NCBI RefSeq assembly: GCF_014202215.1
Contig: NZ_JACHGB010000006.1
Location: 248,001-312,000, forward strand
Length of the DNA: 64,000 bases
Direction: 5' to 3'
Origin: Quisquiliibacterium transsilvanicum
GTDB lineage: Bacteria; Pseudomonadota; Gammaproteobacteria; Burkholderiales; Burkholderiaceae_E
Positions 49,909-58,023 of the stretch are shown piece after piece. The position numbers and the translations under genes are program-made. Positions within the stretch are counted from its first letter, which is position 1; each line of letters starts with the position of its first letter. The notes below the pieces were generated by a model that saw only the letters and a program-made list of their open reading frames with translations, made no database searches and was not told the origin of the DNA.

Positions 49909-50685
49909 ATGCCGCCACCCCCCATTCCCCTGCTGCCGGGCCCCTGGCGCCCGCTGACGCCAGGACATGCCGCCGGTTTCTCGCTACGGCTGGCGGCGCT
50001 GCTCGCGCAAGCGCACACCCACGAGGGACTCGCACCGCACCACCGGGTGACGAACCTGCGCGCGATGCCGCTGTCCTTCTACCCGGGCTGGGCCGTCGTC
50101 GAGGGCGAAGCGCTGGTCGAGCCCGGCCTCTCTGGCACCTTCGACGTGCTCTACGGGCCGGGGCTGATGTGGCTGATCGACGGGGAGAGCCGCGTGCTCA
50201 ACGACCTGAACGCCGGCAGCGTGCCGCGCGACCTGGCGCGCTATCTTGCCGCCGGAGCGATCCAAGGGACAGGCGACACCGGCTCGCCGCACGCGCACGA
50301 CGCAGCGGGCTTCATCGCCAGTCCGCTGCGCGGCCTGGACGATCCCGCCACAGGCGCCGACTTCCTGCGCTTCTACTGCGCCTGCGTCTGGGGCGAGGAA
50401 GGGCCGTTCATGCCAGTCGAGTCCGCCGGCTCGCCGGTGCTGCACGGACTGGACGCGCACGACTCCGGCTGGCTCGGGCGCCTGCGGCCGCTCGTGGTGA
50501 GCCGTGACGGCGACGAGCTCGTCGCCGAGGGGGTGATCGCCTACGGGCGCTCGCTGTTCGAGGCGCGGCTGCGCGTGCGCGACGGCAGAGTGCGCATGGA
50601 GGACGACGCCCCGATCGCCGCCGACGTGCTGCCCGAGCGCGTCAACGCGGCCCCGCTGCGCGACCTGCGCCGCACGCAGGAGTAG
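49909..50685 (+). CDS. novel protein homologous to the STAND C-terminal domain
   Basis: 258 residues, no signal or membrane segment. By eye it resembles the last ~220 residues of the STAND protein: FLRFYCACVWGEEGPF (152-167) matches YLKFFCFFVRGNEGAF there. The ends also match, with VIAYGRSLFEARLRV...DAPIAADVLPER against VVWYSNALFIARFGI...DEPIAADLPIR. A central LSFYPGWAVVEGEALVEPG strand aligns with the STAND LAWYERASLVRISDPG. I do not recognise the family. The next gene (VirD4-like) starts 3 bp after its stop, so they are translationally coupled; it may be an adaptor linking STAND and coupling ATPase. Confidence 0.75.
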   Translation: MPPPPIPLLPGPWRPLTPGHAAGFSLRLAALLAQAHTHEGLAPHHRVTNLRAMPLSFYPGWAVVEGEALVEPGLSGTFDVLYGPGLMWLIDGESRVLNDLNAGSVPRDLARYLAAGAIQGTGDTGSPHAHDAAGFIASPLRGLDDPATGADFLRFYCACVWGEEGPFMPVESAGSPVLHGLDAHDSGWLGRLRPLVVSRDGDELVAEGVIAYGRSLFEARLRVRDGRVRMEDDAPIAADVLPERVNAAPLRDLRRTQE

Positions 50686-50688
50686 CCG

Positions 50689-52155
50689 ATGCCGTTCGCA
50701 AAGACCGCCGCCCACCTGCGGCTGCCCGACGCCCTGCCCGAACCCGGCCTGCTGGTCGGCTGGTCGCTGGAGAGCCGCCATCCGCGCCGGCCGATCGGCT
50801 TCACCTACGGCCACCCGCTGCGCTCGCCGGCCACCGGTTTCCTGGACCCGATCCTGCTCGGCGGCGAAGGCCACCTGATGAGCATCGCGCCCACCGGCGC
50901 GGGCAAGGGCACCGGCTGCATCATCCCTGCGCTGCTGCGCTACCCGGGCCCGGTGATCGTCGTCGACCCCAAGGGCGAGAACGTGGCGATCACCGCGCGC
51001 CGCCGCCGCGAGATGGGCCAGCGCGTCGTGGTGATCGACCCGATGGGAATCACCGACCAGCCGTCCGACTCGCTGAACCCGCTGGACGCGATCGACATCG
51101 GCGAGGCCAGCGCGGTCGACGAGGTGGCGGCGCTCGCGCAGGCGCTCAACGCCAGCCAGCAGGACGAACGCAACCGCTACTGGAGCAGCCGCGGGATGCA
51201 CCTGGCGATCGGCGCCATCCTGCAGGTGCTGGTCGACGCGCGCGCGAGCGGCAGCCAGTGGGGCAACCTGATCGCGGTGCGCGAGATGATCAACGCCGCC
51301 GCTGCCGACCCGGCAGCAATGGCCAGGCGCATGCTGGAATCCGAACACCCGGAGGTGCAGCGCATCGCGCGGATGCTCAACATCGCCGCGGCCGAGACGC
51401 TGGGCGGCATCATCTCGTTCAGCCAGGAGATGGTGGACTTCCTGCGCGGCGACCTGGTCCAGGCCAACGTTGCAAAGACCTCGTTCGACCTCGACGAAGT
51501 CACCCGGGGCGCGCCCTTGTCCATCTACCTGGTGCTGCCGCCGCACATGCTCGAGTCGCACAGCCGCCTGCTGCGGCTGTGGCTCGGCGCGCTGATGACC
51601 TGCTTCACGCGGCGCCGGGCGCGCCCGCCGATGTCGACGCTGTTCATTCTCGACGAGGCCGCCCAGCTCGGCGAGCTGCCGCAGCTGCGCCAGGCGGTGA
51701 CGCTGCTGCGCGGCTACGGGCTGCAGACCTGGAGCTTCTGGCAGGACGCCAGTCAGCTGCAGCTGCTCTACCCGCGCGACTGGAAGACGATGGTGAACAA
51801 CTGCCGCGTGCTGCAGTGCTTCGGCGCGCTCAACCAGGTGGCCGCGCAGGGGATGTCGGAACTGACCGGCTTCGCCGACGGCAGCGCGATCCTCGACCTG
51901 GAGCACGACGAGATGGTGCTGCAGCTCGCCGGCGACGAGGCGGTGGTGGCCAGGCTGCCCAATTACCTGGTCGATCCGGCCTTCGCGGGGCTGTTCGACC
52001 CCAACCCCTACCATGACCGCACCCGCGCCGTGATGCCGCGCAAGACCGAGCCGCAGCGCATGTACACGCGGCCCGACGACGCCAGCCGCTACCGCCCCGC
52101 GCTCGCGCCCGTGGCGGCGGACGACCTGCTGCTGGCGTCGATCGTGAACGGGTGA
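50689..52155 (+). CDS. soluble VirD4/TraG-type coupling ATPase
   Basis: 488 residues. Walker A APTGAGKGTG (67-76), IVVDPKGENVAITARRRREMG, SLNPLD, the Walker B TLFILDEAAQLGEL (near 317-327) and YGLQTWSFWQDASQLQLLY are typical of type IV secretion coupling proteins (T4SS-DNA_transf). The N-terminal membrane helices of VirD4/TraG/DotL are absent, and so is a long C-terminal extension, so the protein should be cytosolic. No relaxase, pilus or channel gene lies nearby. It pairs with the upstream novel protein and the divergent DotN-like gene, suggesting a minimal coupling complex detached from a secretion channel. Confidence 0.88.
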   Translation: MPFAKTAAHLRLPDALPEPGLLVGWSLESRHPRRPIGFTYGHPLRSPATGFLDPILLGGEGHLMSIAPTGAGKGTGCIIPALLRYPGPVIVVDPKGENVAITARRRREMGQRVVVIDPMGITDQPSDSLNPLDAIDIGEASAVDEVAALAQALNASQQDERNRYWSSRGMHLAIGAILQVLVDARASGSQWGNLIAVREMINAAAADPAAMARRMLESEHPEVQRIARMLNIAAAETLGGIISFSQEMVDFLRGDLVQANVAKTSFDLDEVTRGAPLSIYLVLPPHMLESHSRLLRLWLGALMTCFTRRRARPPMSTLFILDEAAQLGELPQLRQAVTLLRGYGLQTWSFWQDASQLQLLYPRDWKTMVNNCRVLQCFGALNQVAAQGMSELTGFADGSAILDLEHDEMVLQLAGDEAVVARLPNYLVDPAFAGLFDPNPYHDRTRAVMPRKTEPQRMYTRPDDASRYRPALAPVAADDLLLASIVNG

Positions 52156-52167
52156 GGCTACCGGCGC

Positions 52168-52575
52168 TCAGGCCGGCGCGAACACTGGCACGGTGCGCCC
52201 CTGCGGCGCCTGGCGGAAGCGCACCTGCACTGCCTGGCCGATGCGCACCGAGTCGACGTCGCAGTCGACGATGTTGGTCATCAGCGTGGGCCCCTCCTCC
52301 AGCGTGACGTAGGCCAGCACGTAGGGGACTTCCACCCGGCGCATCACGCTGTAGGTGTAGATGGTTCCGCGCCCGCTCGCGTCGCGCCACTCGAGGTCCG
52401 CGCTGTGGCAGAAGGGACAGACGACCTTCGGATACCAGTGCGCGCGGCCGCAGGCGCGGCAGGCCTTCACCAGCAGCCGCCCCTCGGCGGCCGCCTCCCA
52501 GAAGGGCCGGGTCTCGGGGTAGGCCGCGGCGTAGGCGTCCTGCTCGAAGCCGATCGTGTTCGTGGATTCGCTCAC
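52168..52575 (-). CDS. DUF35 OB-fold / zinc-ribbon acyl-CoA-associated protein
   Basis: 135 residues. An N-terminal helix (YPETRPFWEAAAEGRLLVKAC) leads into a rubredoxin-like zinc ribbon (CRACGRAHWYPKVVCPFC) and a C-terminal OB fold (GTIYTYSVMRR, VPYVLAYVTLEEGPTLMTNI). DUF35 proteins form complexes with thiolase-like partners and stabilise them in acyl-CoA or sterol side-chain degradation. The gene follows the thiolase-like gene by 4 bp, which is the typical pairing. Confidence 0.93.
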   Translation of the reverse strand: MSESTNTIGFEQDAYAAAYPETRPFWEAAAEGRLLVKACRACGRAHWYPKVVCPFCHSADLEWRDASGRGTIYTYSVMRRVEVPYVLAYVTLEEGPTLMTNIVDCDVDSVRIGQAVQVRFRQAPQGRTVPVFAPA

Positions 52576-52579
52576 CGTC

Positions 52580-53749
52580 TCACTCCCGCTCGAAGATCAC
52601 CGTGGCGTGGGCATGCGCGCTGCCCACCACCAGTCCCGGCCCGCAGGCCAGCGCCAGGTCGCAGTTGGGCACCTGGACCGCGGGATGCGCCTCGCCGCGC
52701 AGCTGGCGCACCGCCTCGATCGCCTTGGTGATGCCGCCGCGGTTCTCGGGGTGGTTGTTGCACAGTCCGCCGCCGTCGGTGTTGAAGGGCAGCCTGCCCA
52801 CGCCCGAGATCAGGTTGCCGTCGGCGACGAACTCGCCGCCGCGGCCCTTCTCGCAGAAGCCCAGGTCCTCGAGCTGCATGATCACCATGATGGTGAAGTT
52901 GTCGTAGATCGATGCGTACTTGATGTCGGCGGGAGTGACGCCCGCCTGCGCGAAGGCGCTCGCGCCGGTCCAGCGCGCGCCGGTGCGCACCACGTCGATG
53001 TCGCCGCCGGCGTTGGTGTTGATCGTCTCGCCGGTGCCGATCACCCTGACCAGCGGACGCTTCAGGCTGCGCGCGATCTCGGGCCGCGCCAGCACCAGCG
53101 CGCCGCCGCCGTCGCTGATCACGCAGCAGTCGAGCCGGTGCAAGGGATCGGCGATCACCGGCGAGGCGAGCACCTCCTCGACGGTCACCGGCTTGCGCAG
53201 CATCGCGTTGGGGTTGTGCTGCGCGTGCTGCGAGGCAGCCACCTTGACCCAGGCGAGCTGCTCCTGGGTGGTGCCGAACTCGTGCATGTGACGCATCGCG
53301 TACATGCCGTAGATCGCCGCGATGGTGGCGTCGTAGGCCAGGTCCCATGGGGTCTCCGGCCGCTCGGGGCCGAAGGGGCGGGGCTTGGTGCCAGTGGCCT
53401 GGCCCTTGCTGCGCGGCTTGCCCGCCAGCGTGATCAGCGCCACGTCGCACTTGCCGGCTGCGATCGCCGCGGCAGCGTGCTCGATCTGGATCAGGTAGGA
53501 GCAGCCGCCCGCCTCGGTGCCGTCCAGGTACCTCAGCCGCAGGTTCAGGTAGTCGGCCATCCAGAGCGGCCCGCCGCCCGGCACGTCGCCCGCGCAGAAG
53601 TAGCCGTCGACGTCGGCCAGCGTGAGGCCGGCGTCGGCCAGCGCGCCCATCGCGCACTCGGCGTGCAGCTGCGCGACCGACTTGTCGGGCGCCAGCCGCG
53701 TGGGGTGCTCCCATGCGCCGACGACGCAGGCGCTTCCCTTGTTGCTCAT
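52580..53749 (-). CDS. thiolase-like (SCP-2/lipid-transfer) acetyl-CoA acyltransferase family protein
   Basis: 389 residues. VDGYFCAGDVPGG, EAGGCSYLIQIEHAAAAIAAGKCDVALI and NTDGGGLCNNHPENRGG belong to the SCP-x-like thiolase superfamily. Catalytic Cys, His and Gly-rich loops are in the expected order, with NHPENRG and ALACGPG near the end. In this group the partner DUF35 protein is needed for stability. The predicted role is C-C bond cleavage of a beta-ketoacyl-CoA, or aldol cleavage. GGGAG precedes the ATG at 53749. It is followed by the DUF35 gene and preceded by an AMP ligase gene. Confidence 0.9.
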   Translation of the reverse strand: MSNKGSACVVGAWEHPTRLAPDKSVAQLHAECAMGALADAGLTLADVDGYFCAGDVPGGGPLWMADYLNLRLRYLDGTEAGGCSYLIQIEHAAAAIAAGKCDVALITLAGKPRSKGQATGTKPRPFGPERPETPWDLAYDATIAAIYGMYAMRHMHEFGTTQEQLAWVKVAASQHAQHNPNAMLRKPVTVEEVLASPVIADPLHRLDCCVISDGGGALVLARPEIARSLKRPLVRVIGTGETINTNAGGDIDVVRTGARWTGASAFAQAGVTPADIKYASIYDNFTIMVIMQLEDLGFCEKGRGGEFVADGNLISGVGRLPFNTDGGGLCNNHPENRGGITKAIEAVRQLRGEAHPAVQVPNCDLALACGPGLVVGSAHAHATVIFERE

Positions 53750-53787
53750 CTCGTGCTCCCGTCTGGAGTACGGACCCTTTCGGGTCC

Positions 53788-55353
53788 TCAGTTCACCGCG
53801 CGCCCGCCGGCCTGCCAGTGGCGGGCCCGCAGCGCCTTCTTGTCGATCTTGCCCAGCGGTGTCAGCGGCAGCGCCGCGTCGAAATCCACCGACTTGGGCG
53901 CATGCACCGATCCCTTGGCGGCGCGCACGGCGTCGATCAGCTCCTGCGCCTCGACCCGCGCGCCGGGCTTGAGCGCGACCACCGCCTTGACGGCCTCGCC
54001 CCACTTCTCGTCGGGCACGCCGATCACCGCCGCGGCCGCCACCGCCGGATGCGCAGCGAGCACGTCCTCGATCTCCTTCGGATAAACGTTGAAGCCGCCG
54101 GAGATGATCATGTCCTTCTTGCGGTCGACGATGTGGATGAATCCGTCCGCATCGCGGCGCGCCAGGTCGCCGGTGTGCAGCCAGTCGCCCTTGAAGGCGT
54201 CGGCAGTGAGCTCCGGCTGCTTCCAGTAGCCCGACATCAGCAGCGGACCGCGCACGCAGATCTCGCCGATCTCGCCGTCCGGCACCTCGCGGCAGTCGTC
54301 GTCGAGCAGCGCGACGCGGATCAGCGGGAAGGGCCGGCCTGCCGACGACAGCCGATCGCCGCCGGCGACGTGATCGGCGCGCGAGAGCGTGAGGATGGTG
54401 TTGGGCGACTCGGTCTGGCCGAAGCACTGGATCAGGCAGTGGCCGATCACCTCGAGCGCCTCGCGGATGCGCGCCGGCGCCATCGGCGCGGCGCTGTAGA
54501 CCAGCGAATGCAGGCAGCTCCAGTCGATCGCCCGGGCCCGCGGATGGTCCAGCAGCGCGTAGATCATCGTCGGCACCAGCCAGGTCAGCGTGGGCCGGTT
54601 GCGCTCGATGGCGTCGAGGAAGGCGCCGGCGTCGAAGCCGCGCTGCAGCATCACGCAGCCGCCGCGCATCAGCGTGGGCACCACCAGCGAGCCCGCGCCA
54701 TGGGAGATCGGCGCCGGGCACAGGTAGACCACCTGGTCCGGCCAGTCCATCCCGGACAGCGCCAGCACGGTGTTGGTGCACAGCGAGCGGTTGGACAGCA
54801 TCACGCCCTTGGAGCGGCCGGTGGTGCCACCGGTGTACGCGAGGCGGATGATGTCCTCGGCTTCGCCCGCAGGGCTCAGCCTCTGAGCCTGGAAGCCCGC
54901 CGACGCCGCCCAGAGATCGGCCATGCCATCGATTTCGCCGTGCGCCAGCCAGTGAGTGACCTGCGGGGAGCGGGCGCGCAGCGCGGCGCCGCGCTGCGCG
55001 TAGTAGGGATCGACGATCACCGCCTTCGCTTCGCTGTCCTCGATGACGAAGGCGTGGTCGTCTTCGCTGCCCATGGCGTGCAGCGCCACCGAGCGCAGGC
55101 CCGCGACGTAGACCGCGGCGACCACGATGAAGGTCTCTGGCCGGTTGGCCGACAGCTGGACGATGGTGTCGCCGCGCCGCAGCCCCAGCCGTTCGAAGGC
55201 CTGGATCACGCGGCTGATGCGCTCGCCCAGCTCGCGATAGCCGATCCGGCTGCCGTCGGGTTCGAGGAAGGCGGTGCGATCCGGGAAGCGCTGCACGGCC
55301 GAGGCGATCAGCTCGCCCATCGTGCCGGTCTCGAGGGTGGGTTTCGGGTTCAT
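53788..55353 (-). CDS. AMP-dependent acyl-CoA synthetase
   Basis: 521 residues. AYTGGTTGRSKGVMLSNR (P-loop), QCFGQTESPNTIL, HTGDLARRDADGFIHIVDRKKDMIISGGFNVYPKEIE and PLGKIDKKALRARH define the ANL superfamily with an intact C-terminal catalytic Lys. It probably activates an aromatic, branched or fatty acid to its CoA ester for the thiolase/DUF35 module encoded 38 bp downstream. The start at 55353 begins the family-like sequence; no strong ribosome site. Confidence 0.92.
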   Translation of the reverse strand: MNPKPTLETGTMGELIASAVQRFPDRTAFLEPDGSRIGYRELGERISRVIQAFERLGLRRGDTIVQLSANRPETFIVVAAVYVAGLRSVALHAMGSEDDHAFVIEDSEAKAVIVDPYYAQRGAALRARSPQVTHWLAHGEIDGMADLWAASAGFQAQRLSPAGEAEDIIRLAYTGGTTGRSKGVMLSNRSLCTNTVLALSGMDWPDQVVYLCPAPISHGAGSLVVPTLMRGGCVMLQRGFDAGAFLDAIERNRPTLTWLVPTMIYALLDHPRARAIDWSCLHSLVYSAAPMAPARIREALEVIGHCLIQCFGQTESPNTILTLSRADHVAGGDRLSSAGRPFPLIRVALLDDDCREVPDGEIGEICVRGPLLMSGYWKQPELTADAFKGDWLHTGDLARRDADGFIHIVDRKKDMIISGGFNVYPKEIEDVLAAHPAVAAAAVIGVPDEKWGEAVKAVVALKPGARVEAQELIDAVRAAKGSVHAPKSVDFDAALPLTPLGKIDKKALRARHWQAGGRAVN

Positions 55354-55500
55354 CGCGGAAATGCCGTGGTCGATCCCGACACGATAACGGTTCCCGGCGA
55401 ACCCGGACTCCGCAGCTGCGCCCACCGATCCGCGCGACGTTCGCCTGCCGGTCGCCGGAGCGGCCCCGCTGCGGATTCCGGAATGCGGCGCAGCGATCCC

Positions 55501-56004
55501 TCAGTCCTGTTCCCAGGGCAGTCCGTGGAAGCGCCAGCCGTCGACCTTGCCGCGTCGCCCGGCGTCGTCGATCTCGCCTTCGAAACCCTCGAGCACGTTG
55601 AAGGCTCGCGCCCAGCCCGCCAGGCTCGCCGCATCGGCGGCGCGCTCGGAGCGCTTGCCGCTGCGGCACAGGAACAGCAGCGGCAGCTCGGGCGGCGCCA
55701 CGGCCGCCAGTTCGCGGATGAACTCCTGGTTTGGCGTCATGTCGACGCCATGCGCCCAAGGCACGTGGATCGCACCGGGAACGCGGCCCACCAGCGCGAG
55801 CTCCTCTTCGGTGCGGACGTCGACCAGAACGGCCTGGCCGGTCTGGATCAGCGACCAGGCGTGCGGCGGCGAGAGGTCGCCCGCGCGGCGCGGCGCAGGC
55901 TTGGCAGCGCTGGGGAGCTGGGTGTCAGGCACGTCGGCGCGCGCAGGCGCCATGCCGGCCGGCGCGGCCGCGCCGGAGGAAGCGGAATCGAGGGAATCTG
56001 CCAT
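55501..56004 (-). CDS. rhodanese-like domain protein
   Basis: 167 residues. An Ala/Pro-rich N terminus (1-40) precedes a single rhodanese domain: AVLVDVRTEEELALVGRVPGAIHVPW and the active loop FLCRSGKRSE with the catalytic Cys. The end DDAGRRGKVDGWRFHGLPWEQD resembles small sulfurtransferases of proteobacteria. It would transfer sulfane sulfur in the cytoplasm. Confidence 0.9.
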   Translation of the reverse strand: MADSLDSASSGAAAPAGMAPARADVPDTQLPSAAKPAPRRAGDLSPPHAWSLIQTGQAVLVDVRTEEELALVGRVPGAIHVPWAHGVDMTPNQEFIRELAAVAPPELPLLFLCRSGKRSERAADAASLAGWARAFNVLEGFEGEIDDAGRRGKVDGWRFHGLPWEQD

Positions 56005-56118
56005 GGCGGACTGGCCCCGCAGGGCCCGGAGCGTGTCGGGATCACGAGCCTAGGCGCACCACCGGCCGGACGGAACGAGCGTTTTCGACTTTGCTCATGA
56101 ACAAAGGTTCGAAGCGGC

Positions 56119-58023
56119 TCAGGCGCCGCGCAGCATCGCCTCCGCGCGCAGGATCTCCGGGATCGCGTCCACCACCTTGAGGTCCCGCGCCTGCTGGTCG
56201 ATCTCCGGGTCCGCCTCCGGCAGGCGGTCGAAGGGCACCAGCGTGTGGTTCAGGCGCAGCACGCTCTTCTGCAGCGACGCCGGCAGTCCGCTGGCGCCGC
56301 GATTGCGCAGCTCCGCCGGCAGCGGGAGCCAGCCCTCGAGCAGGCGCTCGGCGATGAAGCGCCGATGCTCGAGCCGCGCCAGCGCGGTCCGCAGCCCGGC
56401 ATCGGCGCGCAGCGCGCCTGCCACCGACCGCGCCACCCGCTCGGGATCGGCGGCCAGCAGCAGTCGCCAGTCGCGCAACACAGGATCGCCGGTGGCGCGC
56501 GCCGCCAGGTCGAGCTTGACGTCCACGTGGTCGGCGGCGAGCCGATCCGACCAGCGGAAATCCTCCTGGCGGGCCGCGGCCCAGAGCGCGCTGGCCTCGC
56601 GCACCCGTTCGGGTGAGGCGGCGAAGGCCTCGCCCTGAGGCAGCTGGTGAACCGCGTGGACGACCATCGCGCGCCGGTCCTGTCCTTCGCCCGGATAGGT
56701 TTCATCCACTCGAAAGCAGCGCGCATGCAGATCGAAGGGCTGCACCACCTGCATAAACCGCGCCGCGGGCGATGCGCGCGGATCGAGCGAGCGCGCGCTG
56801 TCGGCCGGCTGCTGCAGGCAGGCGATCACCGGCTGCGCCGCAGCGCGCGCCCCTGGAGTCAGCTCGCGCAGCGCCACGGCCCGCGTGGCCGCGGCAAGCG
56901 TGCCGAGATCGCGTTCGCAGGCGGCGTAAACGGCGTCGAAGGGCTGCACCCGCTGCAGCCGCAGCCAGTCGACATGCGCAAGCTCGGCCTCATCGCAGTC
57001 GATCACCTCGATGCGCGCCAGCGGCAGCAGCGGGGCCAGCATCGGATCGGCGCTGTCGACGGACAAGGCAGGGAATGCGCGCCGCAGCCGCTCGAGCAGC
57101 GCGGCCGCACCCCTTCCCGCCAGCGCGATGCGCACGCAGTGCGCCGGGTCCTCGTCGTGCACGCAGTGCTGGGCCGCGTGGACGAGCAGCGCGGCTGCGA
57201 GCTCGCCCGCACCCAGGATCAGCAGGTGGGGCGCACGCGCGGCCTCGCCCGGCCGGGGCGGATGCTCGCGCAGCAGCGTTCGCGCCGCCAGCCGCGGCAG
57301 GCTGAAGAAGTCGATCGACAGGCGCGTTGCGTCGAGCCCTGCGGACAGCACATCCGCGGCCCTGAGCAGGCGCCGGTCGCGCACGTCCACCAGCAGGCGG
57401 ACCGCTCGCTGCCGGACCGGACGCGGTGCGGACTCGATCGCACTGCGGACGCGCCGCGCGACCTCCAGGTTGCGATGGTCGTCGCCGGTCATCACCCAGA
57501 CGTTTCCGGCTCGATGCGGCAGCAGCGGGCGCAGCGCGCCCTCGGCGAGCGCATCGCCGGCGAGCACGAAACCCGGCAGATCGAACTCCTCCATTGCACG
57601 GGCCAGCGGGGCCTCCTCGCGCAGGTCGATGCCGACCAGCTTGCCGCGCCCGCCGCCGCCCGTGGCCAGCATCCGCGCGCGACGCACGGCCACGCCCGCC
57701 GCCGCCGCGCCGCCACCGACGAACAGATCGTCCGCAGGGCGGGCACGCAGGCGCAGCAGCTGCCAGGCCCCCCAGGACCGCTCGCCGAACGCGTAGATCG
57801 CGGCGCCGGCGGTCGCCAGCGGCGCCAGGATCGCGGCGAACCACCCGGCAGCATCGGGGATCTCGGCGGGACCGACGTTGATCACGAAAAGCTGCAGGCT
57901 CTTGAGCGCCGCGCCCGGCATGCCGTCCGCCGGCAGGAAGCTGGCCACGCCGAGCAGGTAGGCCAGCGCAGCCGTCGCCGGGACCACGCGTCGCCAGACG
58001 CGGGCGAGCTGCTCGCGCTTCAT
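56119..58023 (-). CDS. membrane TrkA-N-like / RyR domain protein
   Basis: 634 residues. Two N-terminal membrane helices (about 12-32 and 60-82) flank a short loop, as in minimal ion-channel-like anchors. Residues about 100-420 contain two Rossmann/TrkA-N-like segments (FVGGGAAAAGVAVRRARM; HLLILGAGELAAALLVHAAQ). A C-terminal RyR-like domain (about 544-625; LARLEHRRFIAERLLEGW, LVPFDRLPE, VVDAIPEIL) follows. RyR domains recur in bacterial conflict or nucleotide-signal systems. The start overlaps the PGDYG gene stop (ATGA). Function inferred only from architecture. Confidence 0.75.
   Translation of the reverse strand: MKREQLARVWRRVVPATAALAYLLGVASFLPADGMPGAALKSLQLFVINVGPAEIPDAAGWFAAILAPLATAGAAIYAFGERSWGAWQLLRLRARPADDLFVGGGAAAAGVAVRRARMLATGGGGRGKLVGIDLREEAPLARAMEEFDLPGFVLAGDALAEGALRPLLPHRAGNVWVMTGDDHRNLEVARRVRSAIESAPRPVRQRAVRLLVDVRDRRLLRAADVLSAGLDATRLSIDFFSLPRLAARTLLREHPPRPGEAARAPHLLILGAGELAAALLVHAAQHCVHDEDPAHCVRIALAGRGAAALLERLRRAFPALSVDSADPMLAPLLPLARIEVIDCDEAELAHVDWLRLQRVQPFDAVYAACERDLGTLAAATRAVALRELTPGARAAAQPVIACLQQPADSARSLDPRASPAARFMQVVQPFDLHARCFRVDETYPGEGQDRRAMVVHAVHQLPQGEAFAASPERVREASALWAAARQEDFRWSDRLAADHVDVKLDLAARATGDPVLRDWRLLLAADPERVARSVAGALRADAGLRTALARLEHRRFIAERLLEGWLPLPAELRNRGASGLPASLQKSVLRLNHTLVPFDRLPEADPEIDQQARDLKVVDAIPEILRAEAMLRGA

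Noticed and set aside
48623-50035. HNH endonuclease call for the zinc protein
   Set aside because: The Cys pattern and flanking WLPEVPQTEL and RLGSDHP match IcmJ/DotN, which has an HNH-like fold but is a coupling-complex component. No HNH catalytic His-Asn-His arrangement is evident.
52580-55759. A 1059-codon minus-strand open frame spanning two genes
   Set aside because: The 3' part is the genuine thiolase-like gene (start 53749). The 5' part is an Arg/Ala/Gly-rich shadow of the AMP ligase, read in another frame.
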